NCBI GenBank assembly: GCA_947475875.1
Contig: CANJME010000015.1
Location: 20,633 to 84,632, forward strand
Origin: Caulobacteraceae bacterium
GTDB lineage: Bacteria; Pseudomonadota; Alphaproteobacteria; Caulobacterales; Caulobacteraceae
Direction of reading: 5' to 3'
DNA: 64,000 bases
The position numbers were made by a program, and so were the translations under genes. Shown here in pieces: positions 34,800-42,289 of the stretch. A model generated the notes under the pieces. The model was not told the DNA's origin, ran no database searches, and was given only the letters and a program-made list of their open reading frames with translations. The first letter of the stretch is position 1; each line of letters starts with the position of its first letter.

Positions 34800-36383
34800 C
34801 TAGCCCCCGCGCCCGCCTCTGGCCGGAGCAGCCCCACCCCTCGCCGGCGCCGCGCCCCCCCGCGCCGGAGCGCCGGCCGCCGCCGGGGGCGCAGGCGGGT
34901 TGACGCTGGCCGCCGGCGCCCCCGCCACCGCATCGATGAAGTAGCGGTAGAAGTTCGCCGCCCGGGTCAGGCCTTCGGGCGAGATGGTCGAATAAACGTC
35001 GCCGCTGGTGTGATAGTAGGGCCCCGAGTGGATGCCCTGGACGCGCGCCACGTTCAGCGGCGCATAGCCGCCGAGGTCGCCGGGCACGCTGTTGGTGATC
35101 TCGCCGCCATAGGTGTAGCCGTAACGCGCAGCGCCGGCCTTCAGCGTATCCACCAGGAACGGCGCCATGTTGGAAACACCAACATTCTTGGGCTCCTCGG
35201 TCGGGTCGACGCGCCAGGGATCGACGCGGAACTGGAACTGGGCGACGTGCTCGAGATTGAGCACCAGGATCACCCTGGAAAGCTTGCCCTGGTTCATGCG
35301 CACCAGGTTGGTGGCCCCGTTCATGCCGCCCGAGTGGTGACCGGCTGAGCCCACGAAGATCAAGGTGCGCTTGGGCTTGGGCCCCTTGCCATAGTGGCGG
35401 GCGAGCGCGAGCGCGACGGCCACGCCATCGCCGTTGTCGCCGGCCCCGTCGAACCAGCTGTCGAGGTGCGCATTGATGATGATCGCTTCGTCGGAGTCGC
35501 CCGGGATCATGCCGATGACGTTGTCGGCCTTGAGGCCCGTAGCGGTGTCGGAATCGAGGCTGAGCTTCGCCTTCAGCGAGCCGGCCGGCGCCTTTTCCAG
35601 CACGGCCTTGAGGAAGGCGCCGTCGGCGCCGCCGAGATTGAACGAGGGCCGCCCGCGGGCTGCGAAGTCGTAGACGTGCATGTTGCCCGGCTGGTCGATC
35701 CAGTTGAACACCGCCACGGCCCCGGCCTGTTCCAGCGCCTGGGTCGACTGAACGATCTTGCTGCGATCCGAATAGGCGCCGGTCGTGGGGTGCGAACGCT
35801 GGATGGCGATCTTGCCCTTGACGTCGACGCTGACGGCTGCGCCGGCGTCGCCCGCATAGACGACCTGCGCCGTCAGCGGCGTCGGGATCGACGAGCCCGA
35901 GGTCGGCATGGCCGATTTCAGGACGATGTCCTTGGAGCCTGCGCCATAGGCCGCATCGGCCAGGACGCGCACCTCCCAGCTCTTGGGCCGCCAGAAGGCG
36001 GTGGTCCCCTCGAAGGTCTGCACTTCCACGGTCTGGACGCCCGCCTTGCGAAGTTCGCCTGCGAACCACTCGGCGGTCTTGATCTCTGAGGGGTAGCCCG
36101 AGATGCGGCCCCAGAACTGGCTGGTCTTTTCCATCTCGTCGGAGAATTGCGTCACGCGCAGCAAGTCGCGCTGGATGCGTTTGCCGGCGAATTCCGGATC
36201 CAGCGTCTCGCCCGCCGGGATCACGGCCCTGGGCGTGGCGCGCGCGGCCTTGGCGACATCCTGCGGCGGGTTCGAAAGCCCCGGCGGCGGCTTGATCCCA
36301 AACCAGGCCACGGGCGCCGCGATCGCGGCCGCGCCGGTGAGCGTCAGGGCCAGACCAAAGCCGATGATGGTGTGGCGTTTCAT
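34800..36383 (-). CDS. M28-family peptidase homologue, variant active site
   Basis: This 527-residue exported protein (signal MKRHTIIGFGLALTLTGAAA) has a PA-domain-like insert (about 170-270) and an M28 fold. The first metal motif is NAHLDSWFDGAGDNGDG, matching the His-Asp pair. The expected Glu-Glu motif of M28 (as GAEExGLLGS) is replaced by FVGSAGHHSGGMNG, so the usual general base and one zinc ligand are not where expected. Later NLEHVAQ and the C-terminal GIHSGPYYHTSGD supply more ligands. The end is a repetitive ARGGAAP tail. Peptidase activity is therefore likely but unproven. Confidence 0.82.
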   Translation of the reverse strand: MKRHTIIGFGLALTLTGAAAIAAPVAWFGIKPPPGLSNPPQDVAKAARATPRAVIPAGETLDPEFAGKRIQRDLLRVTQFSDEMEKTSQFWGRISGYPSEIKTAEWFAGELRKAGVQTVEVQTFEGTTAFWRPKSWEVRVLADAAYGAGSKDIVLKSAMPTSGSSIPTPLTAQVVYAGDAGAAVSVDVKGKIAIQRSHPTTGAYSDRSKIVQSTQALEQAGAVAVFNWIDQPGNMHVYDFAARGRPSFNLGGADGAFLKAVLEKAPAGSLKAKLSLDSDTATGLKADNVIGMIPGDSDEAIIINAHLDSWFDGAGDNGDGVAVALALARHYGKGPKPKRTLIFVGSAGHHSGGMNGATNLVRMNQGKLSRVILVLNLEHVAQFQFRVDPWRVDPTEEPKNVGVSNMAPFLVDTLKAGAARYGYTYGGEITNSVPGDLGGYAPLNVARVQGIHSGPYYHTSGDVYSTISPEGLTRAANFYRYFIDAVAGAPAASVNPPAPPAAAGAPARGGAAPARGGAAPARGGRGG

Positions 36384-36503
36384 GGTGTCCTCCCCAGGAT
36401 TTTCCCAAAGCCTAGCGCGAATTTGCAGTCAGGTCTGCCCGCTGCGTGAACGGAACCGAACCGGCGCTCGATCCTTCTTCATCCGGGGACGAAGGAGCGC
36501 CGC

Positions 36504-38552
36504 ATGGAATGGCTTGATAGCGGCTGGACGTCAGTCAAGGCAAAGGCGAGCGCCGTGAGCGCCCGCGTCTCGCCAAAGGCGCGCCGTCGGATCGCCTGGG
36601 CGGGCGGCTCGGCTTTCGCCATTCTCATCCTTGTGGTGCTGTTCCTGGGCTTCGTGGACTGGAACCTCCTCAAGCGGCCGGTGGAAAGCCTGCTTTCGGC
36701 CCGCACCGGCCGGACAGTGCATATCGACGGCAACCTGAAGGTCCACCTGCTCTCCTGGACGCCCTCGGCCTCGCTCGAGGGCCTGCGCATCGGCAACCCA
36801 GCCTGGGTCGGCGGTGGCGAAACCGCCCGCATCCGGCGCCTGGCCCTCAAGGTCAAGCTGATGCCGCTCTTCAAGGGCGATGTGGTTCTGCCGCTCGTTG
36901 AGGTCGATCAGCCGCTGATCCGGCTCGTCCGTCAGGCCGACGGGCGCAACAACTGGACCTTCGGTAAAAAGGCAAAGCCCCTGTCATTGCCGGCCATCCG
37001 CCGGTTTGAAATCAACGGCGGGCAGGTCACACTCAACGACGCCCAGCGCAGCCTGCTGTTCGCCGGGCGGGTGAGCTCCCGCGAGATCGTCGACACTCGA
37101 AATGTCGAGGCCTTCAAGCTGGTCGGCGACGGCACGCTGAACAACGCGCCCTTCGCCCTCACTCTGACGGGCGGGCCGCTGCTCAACGTCGATCCGAACA
37201 AGCCCTATCCGTTCGATGCGGTCATGGTCGCCGGCGACAGCCATATCGCGGCGACCGGCTCGATCGCCAAGCCGTTCGATCTCGGCGTCTTTGACACCTC
37301 CCTGTCGATCCGCGGCCAGGATCTGGCCGGCCTCTACCACCTGACCGGCCTGGCTCTGCCCAACACCCCGCCCTACGAGGTCAGCGGCCATCTGGCGCGG
37401 CGGAATTTCACCTATACCTACAGCGGCCTTTCCGGCCGCTTCGGCTCCAGCGATGTCGGCGGCGTGGTCTCGGTGCGCACGGGCGGCGCCAAACCCTACC
37501 TTTCCGGGGACGTTCGCTCGCGCCATCTCGACTGGGGCGATCTGGCCGCCATGGTCGGCGGCGGCGGCAGCACCCGCGTCAGCGCCAGGGCCTCGCCGCA
37601 ACAGGCCCAGACAGCCCGGCGCATGGCGGCCACGGTCAGCCTCTTTCCCGACACCGAACTGCATGTTGAACGCCTGAGAAACATGGACGCCCATGTCAAA
37701 TATTCCGCCGAAGTCATCACCTCGAAATCGCTGCCGCTACGATCAGGTTCAGTGGATATGACGCTCGACAATGGCCTGGTCACCCTCAATCCGGTGCAGC
37801 TGGTGCTGTCCAACGGCCGGCTGGCCGGAACATTCGCGCTCAACGCCCGCCAGGCGGTTCCGGCCATGAATGCGGACCTGCGGCTCTCGGGCGCGCGCAT
37901 CGATGAGTTCATTCCAGCCAGCTACAAGGGCGCGGCCTCGGGCAGTCTGCTGGGCCGGGCGCGGCTGTCGGCCACGGGCAATTCAGTTCGCAAGGCCGCG
38001 GCCAGCGCCAATGGCCAGGTGAGCCTCGTGGTGCCGCAGGGCGAGATGCGCTCACAACTGGCCGAACTCCTCGGCGTCAATGTGCTGCGGGCGCTGTTCG
38101 ACAACCCGCAGAAAAAGACCCAGCTGCGCTGTGCCGTGGCCGATTTCAAAGTCACCGGCGGGATGATGAACGCCCAGACCATCGTGCTTGACACCGGCCC
38201 GGTCATCGCCACCGGCGGCGGTTACATCAATCTGAAGACCGAGCGGATGGACCTGCGCTTGAGGGGTCATCCGAAAGAGGTGCGCCTGGTTCGCCTGCGC
38301 ATTCCGCTGCAGCTGTCGGGACCCTTGCGCCAGCCCCATCTCGGCGTTGAAGCAGGCTCAGCCGTGGGGCAGGGGGCCCTCGCGGCCGTGGTCGGCGCGG
38401 TGCTTACCCCGCTCGCCGCCATTCTGCCGTTCGTGGATTCGGGCCTCGCCAAAGACGCCAACTGCCAGGCGCTGATCGCCCAGGCGGGGACGGGAAACCC
38501 CGCGCCCGTGCAAACCACGGCAGAACGGGCGCCTTCCAAAAAGGCGGGCTAG
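36504..38552 (+). CDS. AsmA-family envelope protein
   Basis: This 682-residue protein has one N-terminal membrane helix (about 32-53, AFAILILVVLFLGFVDWNLL) and AsmA-domain segments such as LSARTGRTVHIDGNLKVHLL and a C-terminal AsmA_2-like part (LNLKTERMDLRLRGHPKEV). AsmA-like proteins are bridge or lipid-transfer proteins in the periplasm. AAGGAG precedes the ATG. Its stop overlaps the stop of the convergent lipoprotein by four bases. Confidence 0.88.
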   Translation: MEWLDSGWTSVKAKASAVSARVSPKARRRIAWAGGSAFAILILVVLFLGFVDWNLLKRPVESLLSARTGRTVHIDGNLKVHLLSWTPSASLEGLRIGNPAWVGGGETARIRRLALKVKLMPLFKGDVVLPLVEVDQPLIRLVRQADGRNNWTFGKKAKPLSLPAIRRFEINGGQVTLNDAQRSLLFAGRVSSREIVDTRNVEAFKLVGDGTLNNAPFALTLTGGPLLNVDPNKPYPFDAVMVAGDSHIAATGSIAKPFDLGVFDTSLSIRGQDLAGLYHLTGLALPNTPPYEVSGHLARRNFTYTYSGLSGRFGSSDVGGVVSVRTGGAKPYLSGDVRSRHLDWGDLAAMVGGGGSTRVSARASPQQAQTARRMAATVSLFPDTELHVERLRNMDAHVKYSAEVITSKSLPLRSGSVDMTLDNGLVTLNPVQLVLSNGRLAGTFALNARQAVPAMNADLRLSGARIDEFIPASYKGAASGSLLGRARLSATGNSVRKAAASANGQVSLVVPQGEMRSQLAELLGVNVLRALFDNPQKKTQLRCAVADFKVTGGMMNAQTIVLDTGPVIATGGGYINLKTERMDLRLRGHPKEVRLVRLRIPLQLSGPLRQPHLGVEAGSAVGQGALAAVVGAVLTPLAAILPFVDSGLAKDANCQALIAQAGTGNPAPVQTTAERAPSKKAG

Positions 38553-39313
38553 CGGCCGCCGTCGGGCTGGTAGGCGACCTTGCCCGACCAGGTGAGGAAT
38601 CCGTACTGGTCGAACGGAATGTGCGGGCCTTGCCCGCCGCGCCCCTGGGCGCAGCAGGGGCCTTGCGCGCCGTAGGCATAGCCTGCCGAACCACTGGCGC
38701 TGGAACTGGAGCTGCTGGAATAGGTGCTGGAGCTGGACTGGGAATAACCAGAGCTCGATGAATTGGTGGCCGAACTGGCGTTGCCGCTGGCGAAGGTCTT
38801 CACCCGTTCGTTCTCATCAACCTGGGCGTAGTCGATGCCGAGGCCAACGTATTCTCTGGCGCCGCCGCCGGACGTGTAGGCGTGGCTGGTGCGGCCTCGG
38901 CTGGCGACGCGGCGTTTGACAGCAGCCTTGCCGGCCCGGACCTTGGGCCGGACGCTTGAGGTGGCGACATAGCTCGCGCCGCCACTGGGCGCGGCGCAGA
39001 CGGGAACTTTGATGCAGGTAGTCGCGACGCCGGAGGCGGCAGTCTGTGTTGTGACGGGGGCGGCGGTCTGACCCTCGGCGGCCGGCTCAGCGGCGGCGAC
39101 CTCGGCAGCGGGTTCGGCCGAGGCTTCTTCCGCGGCCGGCGCGGCCCCGTCAGCGCAAGGCACCTTGCCAAGGTTGGGTTCGCCCAGGCTGCCCTTGCTC
39201 ACCACGGTGTAGCATTCACCCACCTGGGCCTTGGACAGGGCGGAGGGGCCATCGCAGGCGGCCAGGGCCATCAGGCCGGCGGCGGCGGTGACGAAGAGGA
39301 GAGGGCGGATCAT
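38549..39313 (-). CDS. Ser- and Ala-rich lipoprotein
   Basis: A 254-residue lipoprotein: MIRPLLFVTAAAGLMALAAC gives the lipobox LAAC. It has a cysteine-containing N-terminal part (QVGECYTVV), an Ala/Glu low-complexity stretch (residues 55-90), and a Ser run of about 35 residues containing [19 protein letters not shown]. The C-terminus IPFDQYGFLTWSGKVAYQ may be folded. The ATG at 39313 follows GGAG eight bases upstream. No family is recognised; low complexity suggests a surface-exposed or linker protein. Confidence 0.65.
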   Translation of the reverse strand: MIRPLLFVTAAAGLMALAACDGPSALSKAQVGECYTVVSKGSLGEPNLGKVPCADGAAPAAEEASAEPAAEVAAAEPAAEGQTAAPVTTQTAASGVATTCIKVPVCAAPSGGASYVATSSVRPKVRAGKAAVKRRVASRGRTSHAYTSGGGAREYVGLGIDYAQVDENERVKTFASGNASSATNSSSSGYSQSSSSTYSSSSSSSASGSAGYAYGAQGPCCAQGRGGQGPHIPFDQYGFLTWSGKVAYQPDGGR

Positions 39314-39375
39314 GTGCAACTCCGGGACAGTTACCCATCACACTCCAATTTCCGCGCCAGAGGGGCCGGTTTCTA

Positions 39376-40173
39376 TCAGGGGGCGAGAAACGCCTCGATC
39401 AGCGCATCGTAGGCGGCGAGGCCCTTGTAGGCCCGGAACTCATCGCTGGCCCCGCGCCAGGCGGCCGCGAAGGCGGCCAGGCGATCAGGTTCAGACTTCA
39501 AATCATTCAAAGGGTTACGCCAGGCGCGGATAGTAAACAGGACGCCTTCTGTATCCGGGAGTTTCTGCAGTGTCTGGCGCTCCACCCGCAGGAAAACTCG
39601 TGATCCCGCCTCGCCTGGCGGGATATCCGGTACCTTCGCCCGCACCGGCGCTGAAGAGGGCAGATAGGCCTCGCCGGAGGCCGTCACCGTCCAGTTCGAA
39701 CGTTCCAGAATGGGACCCGCGGCCAGTGCATCAAACATCCGTGCTACCCGCGGCAGGAAGCGGTCTTCGAACCCGGGGACCGGCCCGTGCAGCTCATCGA
39801 GGCTCTTGCCCAGGGATTCGGCGACGGTGAAAAAGGTCGGCGAACACAGGCTGACGGCTGACAGCACCCAGCGGCCGTCGCGCCGCTCCATCAGGCAAAG
39901 ATCGTCGGCGCAGAGTAGCGATGCGGCCCACAGCGGTGGCGGGTCGGCATCGGCGCGGGCGCCGGTGGCCGCCTCAACCAGGCTCCGCACCTCCGCCTGG
40001 CCCGGGCGGGAGCCTTCGGTTTCGCCCCAGACGTTCTGCGGCGCCTCGGCCAGCAAGGCGGTCTTGCGGCCGGCCTCGGCGTCTCCCCCCTCCAGCCAGT
40101 CTTCCGGCGCGATGGTCCGCAGACCGATAGCGAAATCGTAGGGCGGCGCGGCCCAGGGCGTATGGCGGATCAT
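39376..40173 (-). CDS. DUF3445 protein (haem-dependent oxidative N-demethylase-like)
   Basis: This 265-residue protein matches DUF3445. It contains FAIGLRTIAPEDWLEGG at the start, LLCADDLCLMERRDGRWVLSAVSLCSPTFF in the middle and a helical C-terminal end. Characterised members are haem enzymes that oxidatively demethylate dimethylamine and related amines in a PAS-like fold. The haem ligand is not visible by eye. It is divergent from the HAD gene with 60 bases between. Confidence 0.82.
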   Translation of the reverse strand: MIRHTPWAAPPYDFAIGLRTIAPEDWLEGGDAEAGRKTALLAEAPQNVWGETEGSRPGQAEVRSLVEAATGARADADPPPLWAASLLCADDLCLMERRDGRWVLSAVSLCSPTFFTVAESLGKSLDELHGPVPGFEDRFLPRVARMFDALAAGPILERSNWTVTASGEAYLPSSAPVRAKVPDIPPGEAGSRVFLRVERQTLQKLPDTEGVLFTIRAWRNPLNDLKSEPDRLAAFAAAWRGASDEFRAYKGLAAYDALIEAFLAP

Positions 40174-40233
40174 GGCGCTTGCCGCCCGCCGCTGCGGTCC
40201 CTAAAGGCTGGCCCCGTCAAAACAGGGGCGCAC

Positions 40234-40881
40234 ATGGCGATCGAAGCGGTGATCTGGGATTTCGGCGGGGTGTTCACCTCTTCGCCGTTCGAGGCGTTCA
40301 ACCGGTTCGAAGCCGATCGCGGCCTGCCCCACGACCTGATCCGCTCGGTCAACCGCATTAATCCGGACGGTAACGCCTGGGCCCTTTTCGAACGCACCGA
40401 GATCGACGCCGAAGGCTTTGACAGGCTGTTCCTGGAAGAATCCACGGCCCTGGGCCACCCCGTGCGTGGGGCCGACGTCCTGCCGCTGATCTCAGGCCAG
40501 GTCCGCCCGGCGATGGTGGGCGCGCTCACGGCCTGCAAGGCCCGCTTCAAGGTGGGCTGCATCACCAACAACATGGCCACCGGCAAGGGCGCGTCCATGG
40601 CCGCCGACGAGGACAAGGCCTCGGCGGTCGCCGCCATCTTCCCCCTGTTCGACGCCATCATCGAAAGCTCCAAGTCGGGCGTTCGAAAGCCCGATCCACG
40701 CATCTATCTGATGATGTGCGAGATGCTTTCCGTCAAACCGCAGACCTGCATCTACCTCGACGACCTGGGCGTGAACTGCAAACCGGCCGCTCAGCTCGGC
40801 ATGACGGCGATCAAGGTGACGGGCGAGACCCAGGCGCTGGATGATCTGGAACGCGTGACTGGACTGACCTTCGCGCGGTAG
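40234..40881 (+). CDS. HAD-IA hydrolase (ACAD10 N-domain type)
   Basis: This 215-residue HAD phosphatase has DFGGVFTSSPF (the second acidic residue of DxD is replaced by Gly), TNNMA as the Thr/Asn strand motif, KSGVRKPDPRIY with the Lys, and YLDDLGVNCKPA as the acidic motif IV. The DFGGV pattern is typical of the soluble epoxide hydrolase N-domain and ACAD10-like HADs. The ATG at 40234 is placed just before the fold and follows GGGGCGCAC. Substrate unknown. Confidence 0.87.
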   Translation: MAIEAVIWDFGGVFTSSPFEAFNRFEADRGLPHDLIRSVNRINPDGNAWALFERTEIDAEGFDRLFLEESTALGHPVRGADVLPLISGQVRPAMVGALTACKARFKVGCITNNMATGKGASMAADEDKASAVAAIFPLFDAIIESSKSGVRKPDPRIYLMMCEMLSVKPQTCIYLDDLGVNCKPAAQLGMTAIKVTGETQALDDLERVTGLTFAR

Positions 40882-40890
40882 ATCTTACTT

Positions 40891-41010
40891 TCCCTCCCCT
40901 TCATGGGGAGGGTGGCTCCCGAAGGGAGCCGGGTGGGGAACACCTGTGCGACACCAAAGTACCCCACCCTGATCGCTTCGCGATCTGTCCCTCCCCATAA
41001 AGGGGAGGGA
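40891..41010. repeat. Family-B palindromic repeat pair (copy 2)
   Basis: TCCCTCCCC and GGGGAGGG hairpins occur at both ends (40891-40912, 40989-41010), facing one another, with GGCTCCCGAAGGGAGCC and GATCGCTTCGCGATC inside. It lies between convergent stops (40881 and 41016), as does the pair at 24724. Confidence 0.85.
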
Positions 41011-41015
41011 GGAGG

Positions 41016-41411
41016 TCAGTTCATCAAAATCGAGCCGATCAGAAACTTCGCGCCCGGCTTGCCCAGGGTGCGGTCGGTCAGCCGCTGGAATTCGGCGGCC
41101 AGCAAGTCGGCGTTGGGCGGGGCGCCGGGAGAAAGCCCGATCATGTATTTCGACAGAAAAGCGTTATAGGCCGCCCGCAAGCGCGGGGCGCTGGCCGCCG
41201 CCAGGGCGCGAAGGGCGGGATCGGGCACGTTCAGGCCGTTGTCGACCGTGACCACGCCGCGCGAGCCGTTGATACGCACAGTGGTGGCGTTGAGCGTCTG
41301 CAGCTCGACATAGGTCGAGGCGCCGGCCTTGTCCTTGGCCTCTTCCTTGGCGAAGGCCACGGGGGTCGCAAGCAGGGTGAGAGCCAGGGCGATGACGGCG
41401 CGGCGGTGCAT
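41016..41411 (-). CDS. Exported hypothetical protein
   Basis: This 131-residue protein has a signal peptide (RRAVIALALTLLATPVAFA, cleavage after AFA). The mature part starts with a Lys/Glu-rich stretch, then a beta-rich TYVELQTLNATTVRINGSRG and a helical C-terminal end (LRAAYNAFLSKYMIGLSPG). The shape is reminiscent of small FliL-like periplasmic proteins but no motif proves that. It is probably conserved in Caulobacteraceae, judging by its compact, ordinary codon use. Confidence 0.6.
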   Translation of the reverse strand: MHRRAVIALALTLLATPVAFAKEEAKDKAGASTYVELQTLNATTVRINGSRGVVTVDNGLNVPDPALRALAAASAPRLRAAYNAFLSKYMIGLSPGAPPNADLLAAEFQRLTDRTLGKPGAKFLIGSILMN

Positions 41412-41481
41412 GGCCGAAATCTACCGCCCCACAGGTTGATGTGGGGTTACGCGGGACCCGCGGGCGGCCTACATAGACCTC

Positions 41482-41871
41482 ATGTCCCTTTCCCGGGTTT
41501 TCGGCGCGATGAAGCGCGGTATCGCCTTCCGCTGCCCCCACTGCGGCCAGGGCAATCTGTTCCGCAAATATCTCAAGGTGCAGGAGACCTGCCCGGTCTG
41601 CGGCCACGACAACGGCCAGTACCCGGCTGACGACGGCCCGGCCTATTTCACCATCCTGATCGTCGGCCACCTGTTCGTGGCGCCGCTGTTCCTGGCCCCG
41701 TTCATACTCAGGTGGCCGCTGGTCTGGGTAGCGGCCGTGCTGGTGCCGGCGGTCATGCTGGTCGCCCTGTTCCTGCTGCCACGCGTCAAGGGCGCCGTCA
41801 TCGGCCTGATGTGGGCCCTGCGCGAAGTCGAGGGCCGGGCGCCGGGGCAGGAAGAAAGCGAACTGTTCTGA
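41482..41871 (+). CDS. DUF983 membrane protein with zinc ribbon
   Basis: This 129-residue protein has an N-terminal four-cysteine ribbon (FRCPHCGQGNLFRKYLKVQ followed by CPVCG) and two membrane helices (about 58-76 and 81-101). It matches DUF983, a small alphaproteobacterial membrane family of unknown function often near cytochrome oxidase genes; none is adjacent here. It lies just upstream of tRNA-Ala on the same strand. Confidence 0.85.
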   Translation: MSLSRVFGAMKRGIAFRCPHCGQGNLFRKYLKVQETCPVCGHDNGQYPADDGPAYFTILIVGHLFVAPLFLAPFILRWPLVWVAAVLVPAVMLVALFLLPRVKGAVIGLMWALREVEGRAPGQEESELF

Positions 41872-41885
41872 ACCGGGGGTCACGC

Positions 41886-41915
41886 TTGACAGGCGCCCAC
41901 CGGGACTCGTATCTG
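41886..41915 (+). promoter_or_regulatory. Sigma-70-type promoter of tRNA-Ala
   Basis: TTGACA (41886-41891) is followed after 18 bases by TATCTG (41910-41915). The tRNA begins 15 bases beyond the -10. A full-consensus -35 is rare in this GC-rich sequence. Confidence 0.7.
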
Positions 41916-41930
41916 CCGCTTCCCGTTTAA

Positions 41931-42006
41931 GGGGCTATAGCTCAGCTGGTAGAGCGCCTCGTTCGCAATGAGGAGGTCAGCGGTTCGATTCCGCTTAGCT
42001 CCACCA
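41931..42006 (+). tRNA. tRNA-Ala (anticodon CGC)
   Basis: A 76-base cloverleaf with encoded CCA. Acceptor GGGGCTA pairs with TAGCTCC and shows the G3-U70 wobble that is the alanine identity element. D stem GCTC/GAGC, anticodon stem CCTCG/TGAGG with loop TTCGCAA (anticodon CGC, reading GCG), and T arm AGCGG-TTCGATT-CCGCT are all intact. Confidence 0.95.
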
Positions 42007-42009
42007 ACC

Positions 42010-42055
42010 TTCCGGCTGGGGCGTGACCCGAGTCACGCTCAAGGGCCGGAATTTT
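42010..42055 (+). terminator. Terminator of tRNA-Ala
   Basis: An inner hairpin GCGTGAC-CCGA-GTCACGC (42021-42038) sits within outer arms TTCCGGC/GCCGGAA (42010-42016, 42045-42051), followed by TTTT. It starts four bases after the tRNA. Confidence 0.8.
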
Positions 42056-42289
42056 ATCAGGATCTGGCCCTCCTGGCCGACTGACTGTCATCCTGAGACC
42101 CGGCCGGCAGAGTTTCGGAGACCCTTTCCGGCGTCGCCGACGGCGGCATCCCCCAGCTGCTCCTGTCTGGTTAGCTTCCGCCGGCGCTCCAAAGCAAAAA
42201 GAAGGCTCATTTCCGAAACGGCTTCATGAGATTTGCTTTGAAAGATCAAATCGTTACGGAGTCTCAAGTGAGCGGCGGCTGGACTTGGC

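Noticed and set aside
34702..36408. Minus-strand frame extending the DUF559 frame upstream to 36408
   Set aside because: It overlaps the M28 peptidase in another frame with no motifs of its own; only the part after about 34701 matches DUF559.
42007..42289. Small open frames after tRNA-Ala on both strands
   Set aside because: No RBS, no recognisable protein; the first 50 bases are the tRNA terminator. I see nothing else in this stretch.
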